Source of the DNA: Neocallimastix lanati (nom. inval.)
Lineage: Eukaryota > Neocallimastigomycota > Neocallimastigomycetes > Neocallimastigales > Neocallimastigaceae
Assembly: GCA_016946835.1 (NCBI GenBank)
Contig: JACVTC010000003.1
Location: 627,001 to 691,000 of the forward strand
Direction: 5' to 3'
Length of the DNA stretch: 64,000 nt
A model generated the notes under the pieces. The model made no database searches and had not been told where the DNA came from. It saw nothing but the letters and a program-made list of their open reading frames with translations. Below are positions 19,318 through 28,751 of this stretch, piece by piece (position 1 is the stretch's first letter; the number at the start of each line of letters is the position of its first letter). Position numbers and translations under genes: made by a program.

Positions 19318-19565
19318 TAAAATTTTATTAATATCAATATCAATATTATATAATTATAAATTTTATTAATATCAATATCAATATTATATAATTATAAATT
19401 TTATTAATATCAATATCAATATTATATAATTATAAATTTTATTAATATCAATATCAATATTATATAATTAAAAATTTTATTAATATCAATATCAATATTA
19501 TATAATTATAAATTTTATTAATATCAATGTCAATATTATATAATTATAAATTTTATTAATATCAA
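19318..19565. repeat. 38-bp tandem repeat downstream of the MULE
   Basis: Six to seven near-identical copies of a unit containing TTTTATTAATATCAATATCA followed by ATATTATATAATTATA. The word TATTAATATCAATATCAAT recurs at both ends of the MULE palindrome (about 38690-38790 inverted, about 41640-41690). This points to a subterminal repeat of the MULE family rather than a random satellite. Confidence 0.8.
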
Positions 19566-19804
19566 TATACTTTTCAAAATTAATTATGTTATTAAAAATA
19601 TTAAATTCAATAAAAGATTTTTATTATTTTATTAAAATTATAATTGTTATTATTATATTTTAATAATAATTGATTCATATTGATCAAACATTATAAATAT
19701 TACTATGCAAATAATTAATTATTTTAATAGGATCAATTACTCAACTCTTATTGTTTTAATTTTTAATTCTTATATCATTTAAATTAATATATATATATAT
19801 TAAT

Positions 19805-20413
19805 TTAAATATATATATTAATATCGGTATTTTCCATTTCATTATTTTCTAAATTATTTTTGTTATTATCTTGAATATTTATAGCCATATCATTACTATT
19901 AGAATTATTTAAATTGTTGTTTGAACTTTTATCAATTAATATATCAGAGTTTTGATTTGTGTTTAAGTTTTCATGTTTTTTATTAAAATTCATATTATTA
20001 TTAATATTATTATTAATGTTATTGTTGTTATTGTTTAATATAATTTTATTATTGCCATTAATAATTTCTCGGTTATTATTATTTGAATTATTTGAATTAT
20101 TTAATTGATCATAACTGCCTTTTTCCCCCTCAATTGAATAATTCGAAGGAAAAATAGAATTAATATATTCTTCTGATAGAAAGGTAGTATTAATAGTTCC
20201 AGGAATATTTTCCAAGAAATAAACGTCTCTAGCTGATACAATACAGTTAGAAGATAAATCTAAAATACGGTAACCAGTAGAGTCCGAAGCATAACCAAGA
20301 AAAATTCCAGGTTTAGAATTATTTTCAAATTTATTCTTTTTATGATTATTGTAACAAATCTTAATGTTACTTAAGATTGTTATAAGGTTTTTTACACAAA
20401 AGGTTCTCGACAC
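19805..20413 (-). mobile_element. Ty1/Copia retrotransposon relic
   Basis: The minus-strand frame holds the Copia segment that follows the integrase core: SKPGIFLGYASDSTGYRI, then SARDVYFLE, then an Asn-rich stretch. Only this part is recognised. It is a broken, short fragment and no LTRs could be assigned. It is a fossil, clearly older than the Copia copy at 42.8 kb. Confidence 0.75.
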
Positions 20414-20823
20414 TAAAGTAATTCAAAATATGTTTTATTAAAATAAGTTTTTTTTATTAGTAAAAATATAAATTATTATTTTATTAATTAATCATTGTAA
20501 TATTTTAAATTACTTTAAAATTAATTAATAAAAGCACAAGTAAAAATATTTTATTATGAAATTTTACACCTATTTATAGTTTTTCAGGAAAATTAATTAT
20601 TTTAAGTTATCAGTTGTTATTAGTAATTATTAGAAATAAAAGAAAATTAAAGAAAATTAAAGAAAACAAGTTTTCTTTCTAGAAAATGAATCTTAGATAA
20701 AAAATGATAAAAAATATTAATAAAATAGATTTTTCTAGTTTTATCGGTTCAATTGTTTAACCGATAAACACTAGTAATTTCTTTAATATTCTAGTTATAA
20801 TAAATAAAAAGTTATTAAAATTT

Positions 20824-20895
20824 GGAAAGAGTGGGTGTCGAACCCTAAGGGTTCAGCCCGATGGTTATGGTAGCTTACCATTGAACCATAGTTAC
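20824..20895 (-). ncRNA. tRNA-like sequence (tRNA pseudogene or tRNA-derived SINE head)
   Basis: Read on the minus strand, this 72-nt segment has tRNA landmarks at the right spacing: T8, G10, a D-arm GTTCAATGGTAAGC with A14 and GG, and a T-loop GGGTTCGACACCC with TTCGACA at positions 54-60. The last matches a Pol III B box. The acceptor stem and anticodon arm do not pair properly. Instead there are near-perfect hairpins: GAACCC-TAA-GGGTTC, and ATGGTA facing TACCAT across AGC. It is probably not a working tRNA. Confidence 0.4.
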
Positions 20896-21783
20896 TAATT
20901 TACTAGTTATTATTAAGGTTTTAGAGAATTAAATAAAAATAAAGTAAGAAACACAAATTTTATTTATTTATTATTTTTATTTATTTATTTTATTAATTTT
21001 ACTTGATTTTATTTGATATCATTTTTAAAAATTAGTAGCAAAATTTACAACTATTTATACTTTTTTTAAGGCATAAAAGTTGTTCTTGCCACTAAATTAC
21101 ATTTTATTTATTTTTTTTTATAAAAACTATTAAATTTAAATTGATTTTTATAATTAATTATATAAAATTTAATTATAACAATATAAATAAAATACATTTA
21201 TAATATTAATAAAACATTTTTTTTTTTTTTTTTTATTTATTTATTTAAAAATATCTAAAATATTACTAATAAGAATTTATTTAATTGGCTATAATTTTTA
21301 TTACAATCTGTTAAAATATTCAAATAAAAATAAAAATACTATTCTAATATAAAGGTTTTTAATAAAATAAAATATTTTTCAATATAAAATAAAACATTTC
21401 GATATAAAATTTTATAATAAAAAGTTAAAATATAATATATAAATTTTTAATTATCAATATATAAAAATATTATTAATACAAATTTTCATTATTAATATAA
21501 AAAAAAATAAGATTTATTATCAATATTGCTAATATAAGTTTTAAATATATAAAAATATTACTATTAATATAAGATTTAATATAAAAATATAAAGTTTAAT
21601 ATAATTTTTGATTTAATTTTTGGTCTTTGGATTTAAAAATTTATTAAAGTACAAAAATAATAATGTACACATAATGTATTAGAAATAAATCGTAGATTTA
21701 ATTAAGAATGCATTATTTAGTACATTCTTATCATTATTGATGCATGTCCAGTAAAAATAATAGAAAATAATAGAAAAATTATT
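20896..21783. other. Non-coding AT-rich DNA left of the Gypsy element
   Basis: No gene is seen. A word like AAATTTACAACTATTTATAC (about 21040) resembles ATTTTACACCTATTTATAG (about 20560) to its left, on the far side of the tRNA-like sequence. These may be remnants of old LTRs, but they are too short to call. Confidence 0.4.
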
Positions 21784-21788
21784 TAGAA
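21784..21788. repeat. Target site duplication TAGAA, left
   Basis: The five bases before the 5' LTR (TAGAA) are repeated directly after the 3' LTR at 28747-28751. This marks the insertion site of the Gypsy element. Confidence 0.9.
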
Positions 21789-22477
21789 TGTTGAAATTAT
21801 AACTGAATTGAAATCTCAATTTCAGTTATTCACATTTCAATATACATTTAATTAATAATTAATATAAATTCTTATTTAGTATTTAAAGAATTATCTTAGG
21901 CCTAATAATTCTGAAAATATTAATAAATAAGATTTATATTAATAATTTCAATTATTTACATATGACGTCACATGTATTTATTTATATTATGTTTATATAT
22001 ATGTTTATATCATATATATTAATTACTATTTTTAATTATTCAAATTAATTATACAAATTAAATTTATTTAATTATATTAAATATTTTAAACATATCGATA
22101 TTGTTATTATTTTAATATTTTATTAATATTCATTTTACTATATTATTATTATCTTATAATTAAATACTATTATTATGTAACTTACAAAGTATAAAAGAAA
22201 GATGTAAAAATCTATCTTTTATGTTCTTTGTAAGGTTATTGTATTTACAATAATTATATACTAATAATTCAATAAATAAATATTTTCATAAATCCTTCAA
22301 AGAAATTATTATTTAAAATATTCTTAGATATTAAGTGTTTAAATAACTTAACTATTTATCTTATATTATTTTTATATTATTATTAATTAATTATTGTTGG
22401 ATTATTAATATATAATTCAACATATTAACCTAGTAACGTTATTAATCATAAAACTATTTTATATCTTAATTTTAACA
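21789..22477 (+). repeat. 5' LTR of the Gypsy element
   Basis: It begins TGTTGAAATT and ends TTTTAACA. It holds a perfect TGACGTCA palindrome at 21963-21970, a TATAAAAG word at 22190-22197 and a long hairpin at 22181-22234. The first bases after the LTR (ATAACCTTACCCTAG) are the likely primer-binding region; I could not name the tRNA. Confidence 0.93.
21963..21970. promoter_or_regulatory. TGACGTCA palindrome (ATF/CREB-type site) in the LTR
   Basis: The exact palindrome TGACGTCA is the classic binding site of bZIP factors of the ATF/CREB class. It lies about 220 bp upstream of the TATAAAAG word, a sensible promoter distance, and is repeated in the 3' LTR at 28232-28239. That host factors use it is an inference. 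Confidence 0.5.
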
Positions 22478-22511
22478 ATAACCTTACCCTAGTTTTGGTT
22501 ACTACTTTAAT

Positions 22512-23588
22512 ATGTCTTTTTACAATAATGTATGGGCTGACATTGCTCCAATGTCAGAAGTTAATAAATTAAGGTCTGACGCCCAAGTTACTGTATCCGA
22601 ATTGGCTTCTTCTGTTAATGATAGTTTTTTATTAAAAGAAGATTTTAATGAATATAACAAGGACTTACAAAAAAAACTTTATACACTTTACATAGATAAT
22701 AAAAATATTATTAATCAATTATCTAATTTAACAAAAATTTTAGATGAAAAGTTAAATATAAATATTGCTACAAATGATATTCCTTCTACTAGTCGAACAC
22801 AAGAGGATAATGTATCTACCATTACTAGACGTGATGATGACAATGATGTTATTATGAGGAATGCTTTTTCAAACCGTTTACAACAAGTTCCTGAACCTGG
22901 ATTTTTCTCTGGAGATACTAAAGAAACTGATCTATTCTGTCAACTTTGTGATGATACCTTTAAAACATATCCAAATTCAGAAGCTACAGAAGATATCAAA
23001 ATTAACTTTATTAAATCCCGTTTAAGAGATGGCGCTCGTAATTGGTATCTAGCTACGTACAAGGATACTAACCCAAAAACTCTTTCTGAATTGACTACTG
23101 AATTAAGAAAAGCATTTTCCAACGTTGCAAGCAAAAAATTAGCTAAGATTCAATTAATAAGATTGAAACATAACTATGGGAAAATAAATGATTATATTGA
23201 ACAATTTAGAACTCTTTCGAATGGTCTTGGATTCAGTGAAGAAGCCTTAGTTTTAATTTTCTATAATGGGTTACATTCAAAATTCCAAGAAGTAATTGAA
23301 GAAATGGAAGAATTCCCTGTTGATCTTGGTACTATTTATACTAAATGTATTTTACTTGAAAATACATTAAAAACAAAAAATCAAATAAAATCAAATAATG
23401 GTAATTCAAAACTTTCTAGAAGCAGTAATAATAAACATTCAAAACACGTTAGTACCCATATTAATCATGATAAAAATTATAATTCTAATAACAATTATAA
23501 TAACAAAAGTAATTATAATAATAATTACAATAATAACAATTATAATAGTAATAAAACTAGTAGCAATAATAATAAAACAAAAAACTAA
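22512..23588 (+). CDS. Gag-like frame of the Gypsy element
   Basis: A 358-codon frame starts 35 bp after the 5' LTR. The part at about residues 125-280 has the retrotransposon-gag fold pattern: PGFFSGD, then IKFIKSRLRDGARNWY-like and YIEQFRTLSNGLGF blocks. The C-terminal tail is Asn/Lys/Ser-rich and I see no CCHC knuckle in it. It would form the capsid-like particle. It is followed by the pol frame, and expression of pol in this family commonly involves recoding between the two frames. Confidence 0.85.
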   Translation: MSFYNNVWADIAPMSEVNKLRSDAQVTVSELASSVNDSFLLKEDFNEYNKDLQKKLYTLYIDNKNIINQLSNLTKILDEKLNINIATNDIPSTSRTQEDNVSTITRRDDDNDVIMRNAFSNRLQQVPEPGFFSGDTKETDLFCQLCDDTFKTYPNSEATEDIKINFIKSRLRDGARNWYLATYKDTNPKTLSELTTELRKAFSNVASKKLAKIQLIRLKHNYGKINDYIEQFRTLSNGLGFSEEALVLIFYNGLHSKFQEVIEEMEEFPVDLGTIYTKCILLENTLKTKNQIKSNNGNSKLSRSSNNKHSKHVSTHINHDKNYNSNNNYNNKSNYNNNYNNNNYNSNKTSSNNNKTKN

Positions 23589-23782
23589 ACAATGGACTTC
23601 AACAGAAGTCCAATATAATAAAAAACACAAGAATTCTTCATTATAATTTTCCTACATTTAATAATGTAGTAAATAAAAAATTACCTTCAACTTTCCTTTT
23701 ATTTGATACATATATTCCAACATCATTTTCAAATAATATAAAAAATATTAAAAATGATAATAATAAATTAAAAACTGAATCT

Positions 23783-26700
23783 ATGTTAGATTCAGGCTCC
23801 TTCTGTAATTTTATTACAGAAGATTTAGTAAAAACTTTAAACTTGAAAAAATATAATTTAAAATCAAAAATTTTAGTCAAAGGAATTTCTGGTGATACAA
23901 CCCAGATAAAGAATTATGTTTGGCTAAAATTTCAAATTAAAATTAATGAAAATAAAAAAGTTTATTTTAAAAATTTTAAAGAAAAATTTTTAATTTCGAA
24001 TTGTATTCCAACAAAATTACTTTTTGGAAATCAATTTATGAGGAAGTTTCATATTCATTACGATTATAATAAAAACTTCCTATATTCTTATTTAGATTCT
24101 CACTTTCATAACAAAATTAATAAAAATGCTAATAAAAATCCACAATATTATTCTCGGTTTAATTCAGTGATAAAAAGATTTTTAAAAAATTATTTTTTAA
24201 AACATAAATTCATAAAAAAATTTAATTATACAAAAAATTCAAAAAATTTCAAAAATTTTAATCAAAATAAATTAAATTTTAAACTTAATAAATATAAAAA
24301 ATTTCTTCATAAAAAATTTAATTTTTTAACCAATAAAATATTTTTTAAATTAAAAAACAATCACCAAAATAAAAAATATAAAATTAATAATAAATTTAAC
24401 TATAATTATTTAATTTATTCATTTTTAACAAATAAAGAAAATTATGAAGAAGATATTGAAGATATAAAAATCGAAAATATTCCGCTTCAATATCGAGATT
24501 TGGCTGTTGTATTTAGTAAGAAAGAAGCAGATAAACTACCGCCACATCGTTTAACTGACTGTAAAATAGTTTTAGAAAAGGATGCTTCTCTTCATTATGG
24601 ACCTATCTACCCATTATCTGAAGAAGAAAATAAAGTTTTAAAAGAATATATAGAAGAAAATTTAAAGAAGGGATTTATTAGACCTTCTGAATCTCCAGCT
24701 GGTTATCCTGTCTTATTTCAAAAAAAGAAAGATGGTTCTTTAAGATTGTGTGTGGATTACAAAAAGTTAAACGCTGTTACCATTAGAAATTCATATCCTC
24801 TTCCACTTATTAATGATATCATTGAAAAGGTTAAAAGTGCAAAATATTTCACAAAATTAGATCTAAGATCTGCCTATAACCTAATTCGTATAAAAGAGGG
24901 GGATGAATATAAAACAGCTTTTCGAACTAAATATGGTCATTACGAATATCTCGTAATGCCTTTTGGGTTGAAAAATGCCCCAGCCACTTTCCAATCATTT
25001 ATTAATTCTGTACTCAGACCTTATTTGGAAAAAAGTGTTATTTTATATTTGGATGATATTTTAATTTATTCTGAGGATTTGGAAGAACATCACAAACAAG
25101 TAAGAAGTGTATTACAAACTTTAATTAATAATAATTTATACGCAAAATTAGAAAAATGTGAATTCGATAAAGAAAAAGTTGAATTCCTAGGTTACATTTT
25201 ATCTGGTGATGGTGTATCTACTGACCCAAAGAAAATTAAATCTATAGAAGAGTGGCCAACTCCGAAAAATATTAAAGAAGTACAACGATTTTTAGGCTTA
25301 TGTAATTACTATAGGAGATTTGTAAAAAATTTTGCAAAAATAGCTAAGCCTCTCCATAATTTAACAAGAAAAAATACAAAATTTATTTGGGATACAAATT
25401 GTGAAAATTCATTTAAATTATTAAAAAGTAAATTAACTACTTCTCCAGTACTGCATCACCCAGATGTAACTAAACCATTCATAGTAGAATGTGATGCAAG
25501 TAACTATGCTATAGGTGCTGTTTTATCTCAGAAAGATGAAAATAATAAATTACATCCTGTTGCTTACTTTTCAAGAAGTTTACAAGGCTCCGAAATAAAT
25601 TATACCATTACAGAAAAAGAGTTATTAGCTATTAGAGATTCTTTCTTAACTTGGCGACATCTTTTACTTGGTGCAAAACATAAAATTACTGTCTATACTG
25701 ACCATAGAAATTTAATCTATACTTTAGGAGGAAAAGTTGGTAATCAAAGACAGCATAGATGGCACTTATTCTTTCAGGAATATGATTTCCAACTTATATA
25801 TAGACAAGGAACTAAAAATGGGAAACCAGATAGTCTTTCAAGAAGACCTGACTATATGAAGAATAACGAAGATATTAAACCAGAAAATATATTAGATATT
25901 AAAAATGTAAAAGAAGTTCCCTGTTTTATAGGAATTATGAGTAATTTACTAGAAAAAATTATTGATGCTATTAAAGAAGATGCTACTGCTGAAGATATTA
26001 AATTATACTTTAGTGAAAACAATATTAAAAATAATTATGCTTATAAACCATTTAGGAAAATGGAAAGATTTAAAATAAAAGATAATATTATATTATATAA
26101 CAATTTAATTTATATTCCTGAATCACTTAGATTAGAAATTTTAGAAAAATATCATGAAAAACCCACTTCTGGACATCTTGGTATAAGAAGAACTTTAGAA
26201 CTAATTACAAGAAACTTTTGGTGGCCAAAAATACATGAAGATGTTACAAGTTATGTTAATTCTTGTGAATGTTGTGCAAGAAACAAGGTTAATAGACATA
26301 GAAAATATGGTCTTTTACAACCTTTAGATACTCCTGATAGACCTTGGAAGTCTATCGAAATTGATTTTCTATGTGGTCTTCCTTATTCTAAAGGATACAC
26401 CGTTATTATGGTAGTTGTTGATCGTTTCTCTAAGATGATTCATTTAATTCCGTTTAAACAAATACCTGATGCCAAACAAACTGCCAAAGCTTTCATTACA
26501 AATATATTTAAACTACACGGATTGCCTTGTGATATGTATACAGATAGAGGATCTCAATTTACAAGTGCTCTTTGGAAAGAAGTAATGGAATATTTAAACA
26601 TTAAATCAAAAATCGCTACAACTGACCATCATGAAACAGTTGGTCAAGTTGAAAGGTGTAATTCTTTTATTGAACAATATTTAAGAGCTTACTCAAGATC

Positions 26701-27415
26701 ATATTATCATGATGATTGGATTGAATGGATTCACCTTGCTGAATTTGTTTATAATAACTCCATTAATGAATCTACAAAAGAAACACCCTTCTTTATTAAT
26801 TATGGTTTTCATCCATCTATGGATGAATTTTTCTTATTACCTGATATTGATACTAATAATAAAATTATTAAGGACTTAAGCATGAACTTTAATCATATTA
26901 AAGATGTTTTATTAAGGTCAAAAGAACTATATAAAATACACGCAGATAAAAAGAGAATGCCACCTCCAATATTTAAAGAAAATGATTTAGTTTGGATACA
27001 AGCTCCTCCATCACTAAATATCGAAGATAGTTCAAAGTTAGCTCCTTGTAAATATGGACCATATAAAGTAATAGATGTTCTGAATAATCATAATTATAAA
27101 ATAGATATTAAAAGGTCACCTTTTCCAAAACATCATCCTATATTCCATGTTTCGGAGTTAGAACCTTTTATTCCAACACCTCAAAAGTTTTTAAAAAGAA
27201 GAACTCATGATGAATCTGTTAATGATATAATTGAAATCTCAGGATTTAGAACTAATTATAAAAAGAATCAATATGAATACAGAATCAGGTATAAATATAG
27301 AACTGCTTACAATTGGGTTCCTTCAGACGAAGTTGAAAATAACCCCCGAAATCAAAATATTTATTTACAATATTTACAAAATGGAAGAAAACCTATTTCA
27401 ATAGCTTATAACTAA
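23783..27415 (+). CDS. Pol frame of the Gypsy element (protease, RT, RNase H, integrase, chromodomain)
   Basis: This frame has 1,210 codons. It opens with an aspartic-protease motif (LDSGSFCNFI), then a Lys/Asn-rich spacer. The reverse transcriptase has YLDDILIYS at about residue 421. RNase H of Ty3 type follows (YTDHRNLIYTL), then an HHCC zinc finger (about 790-835, with CECCARNK) and an integrase core (TDRGSQFTS; late block GQVERCNSF). A chromodomain-like tail lies at about 1156-1206 (YRIRYKYRTAYNWVPSDE). Chromodomain integrases are known to steer insertion toward marked chromatin. The frame looks whole. Confidence 0.93.
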   Translation: MLDSGSFCNFITEDLVKTLNLKKYNLKSKILVKGISGDTTQIKNYVWLKFQIKINENKKVYFKNFKEKFLISNCIPTKLLFGNQFMRKFHIHYDYNKNFLYSYLDSHFHNKINKNANKNPQYYSRFNSVIKRFLKNYFLKHKFIKKFNYTKNSKNFKNFNQNKLNFKLNKYKKFLHKKFNFLTNKIFFKLKNNHQNKKYKINNKFNYNYLIYSFLTNKENYEEDIEDIKIENIPLQYRDLAVVFSKKEADKLPPHRLTDCKIVLEKDASLHYGPIYPLSEEENKVLKEYIEENLKKGFIRPSESPAGYPVLFQKKKDGSLRLCVDYKKLNAVTIRNSYPLPLINDIIEKVKSAKYFTKLDLRSAYNLIRIKEGDEYKTAFRTKYGHYEYLVMPFGLKNAPATFQSFINSVLRPYLEKSVILYLDDILIYSEDLEEHHKQVRSVLQTLINNNLYAKLEKCEFDKEKVEFLGYILSGDGVSTDPKKIKSIEEWPTPKNIKEVQRFLGLCNYYRRFVKNFAKIAKPLHNLTRKNTKFIWDTNCENSFKLLKSKLTTSPVLHHPDVTKPFIVECDASNYAIGAVLSQKDENNKLHPVAYFSRSLQGSEINYTITEKELLAIRDSFLTWRHLLLGAKHKITVYTDHRNLIYTLGGKVGNQRQHRWHLFFQEYDFQLIYRQGTKNGKPDSLSRRPDYMKNNEDIKPENILDIKNVKEVPCFIGIMSNLLEKIIDAIKEDATAEDIKLYFSENNIKNNYAYKPFRKMERFKIKDNIILYNNLIYIPESLRLEILEKYHEKPTSGHLGIRRTLELITRNFWWPKIHEDVTSYVNSCECCARNKVNRHRKYGLLQPLDTPDRPWKSIEIDFLCGLPYSKGYTVIMVVVDRFSKMIHLIPFKQIPDAKQTAKAFITNIFKLHGLPCDMYTDRGSQFTSALWKEVMEYLNIKSKIATTDHHETVGQVERCNSFIEQYLRAYSRSYYHDDWIEWIHLAEFVYNNSINESTKETPFFINYGFHPSMDEFFLLPDIDTNNKIIKDLSMNFNHIKDVLLRSKELYKIHADKKRMPPPIFKENDLVWIQAPPSLNIEDSSKLAPCKYGPYKVIDVLNNHNYKIDIKRSPFPKHHPIFHVSELEPFIPTPQKFLKRRTHDESVNDIIEISGFRTNYKKNQYEYRIRYKYRTAYNWVPSDEVENNPRNQNIYLQYLQNGRKPISIAYN

Positions 27416-27436
27416 AATGATAATAATAATAATATT

Positions 27437-27515
<79 letters not shown>

Positions 27516-28057
27516 GAAATTTTATTTTTATTAATTTGTTTTTAAATTTTATTTTATTATTATCAATTTTTCAGTCAAATTTCAATTTCAAAATTTCGAA
27601 ATTTTCAAAATTTTCAAAATTCAAAAACATAGCTATGTTACACTTACAACTATCAATTTATAATCAAATTTTATTCATAAATTCATTAATTATTATAATT
27701 TTCAATTTTTAAAGTTAATGCATAAAATTAAAAAGTTAATTGAAATTAAAATTTCAAAATTTCAATTTCAAAAATTTTTAATCAAAAACATTTAAAAATG
27801 GTACCATCATATTCTTAAACATCAATTTTTATAACAAAATTTTAATTTTATTAAATTTTAGAAATTTCAAAATTTCAATGAAATGGTCACTTATAAAGGG
27901 TTTCCTTTTAAAATTTAAAAGGACTCAAGTGGCCTTCCTCCTTTATAAATTAAAAAAATTTTAATTTAAGAAATTTCAAAAAATTTTTAACAAAAAATTT
28001 AGTCCTCCTTATCGTTACACAAAAATCGTCTTGAATCCGATTTTTATAGGAGGGCAT

Positions 28058-28746
28058 TGTTGAAATTATAACTGAATTGAAATCTCAATTTCAGTTATTC
28101 ACATTTCAATATACATTTAATTAATAATTAATATAAATTCTTATTTAGTATTTAAAGAATTATCTTAGGCCTAATAATTCTGAAAATATTAATAAATAAG
28201 ATTTATATTAATAATTTCAATTATTTACATATGACGTCACATGTATTTATTTATATTATGTTTATATATATGTTTATATCATATATATTAATTACTATTT
28301 TTAATTATTCAAATTAATTATACAAATTAAATTTATTTAATTATATTAAATATTTTAAACATATCGATATTGTTATTATTTTAATATTTTATTAATATTC
28401 ATTTTACTATATTATTATTATCTTATAATTAAATACTATTATTATGTAACTTACAAAGTATAAAAGAAAGATGTAAAAATCTATCTTTTATGTTCTTTGT
28501 AAGGTTATTGTATTTACAATAATTATATACTAATAATTCAATAAATAAATATTTTCATAAATCCTTCAAAGAAATTATTATTTAAAATATTCTTAGATAT
28601 TAAGTGTTTAAATAACTTAACTATTTATCTTATATTATTTTTATATTATTATTAATTAATTATTGTTGGATTATTAATATATAATTCAACATATTAACCT
28701 AGTAACGTTATTAATCATAAAACTATTTTATATCTTAATTTTAACA
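28058..28746 (+). repeat. 3' LTR of the Gypsy element
   Basis: It has the same 689-bp length and the same ends as the 5' LTR and looks identical by eye. It is preceded by the polypurine-like AGGAGGG and followed by the TAGAA duplication at 28747-28751. Confidence 0.93.
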
Positions 28747-28751
28747 TAGAA

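Larger units (their letters stand above)
21789..28746 (+). mobile_element. Ty3/Gypsy chromovirus, looks whole and recent
   Basis: This is a 6,958-bp LTR retrotransposon. It has 689-bp LTRs (21789-22477 and 28058-28746) that begin TG, end CA and look identical by eye, and a 5-bp target duplication. In order it carries a gag-like frame, a pol frame with protease, reverse transcriptase, RNase H, integrase and C-terminal chromodomain, then a purine-rich AGGAGGG tract just before the 3' LTR. About 70 A residues follow the coding part (27440-27510). I see no obvious break. Matching LTRs suggest a very recent insertion. Confidence 0.95.
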
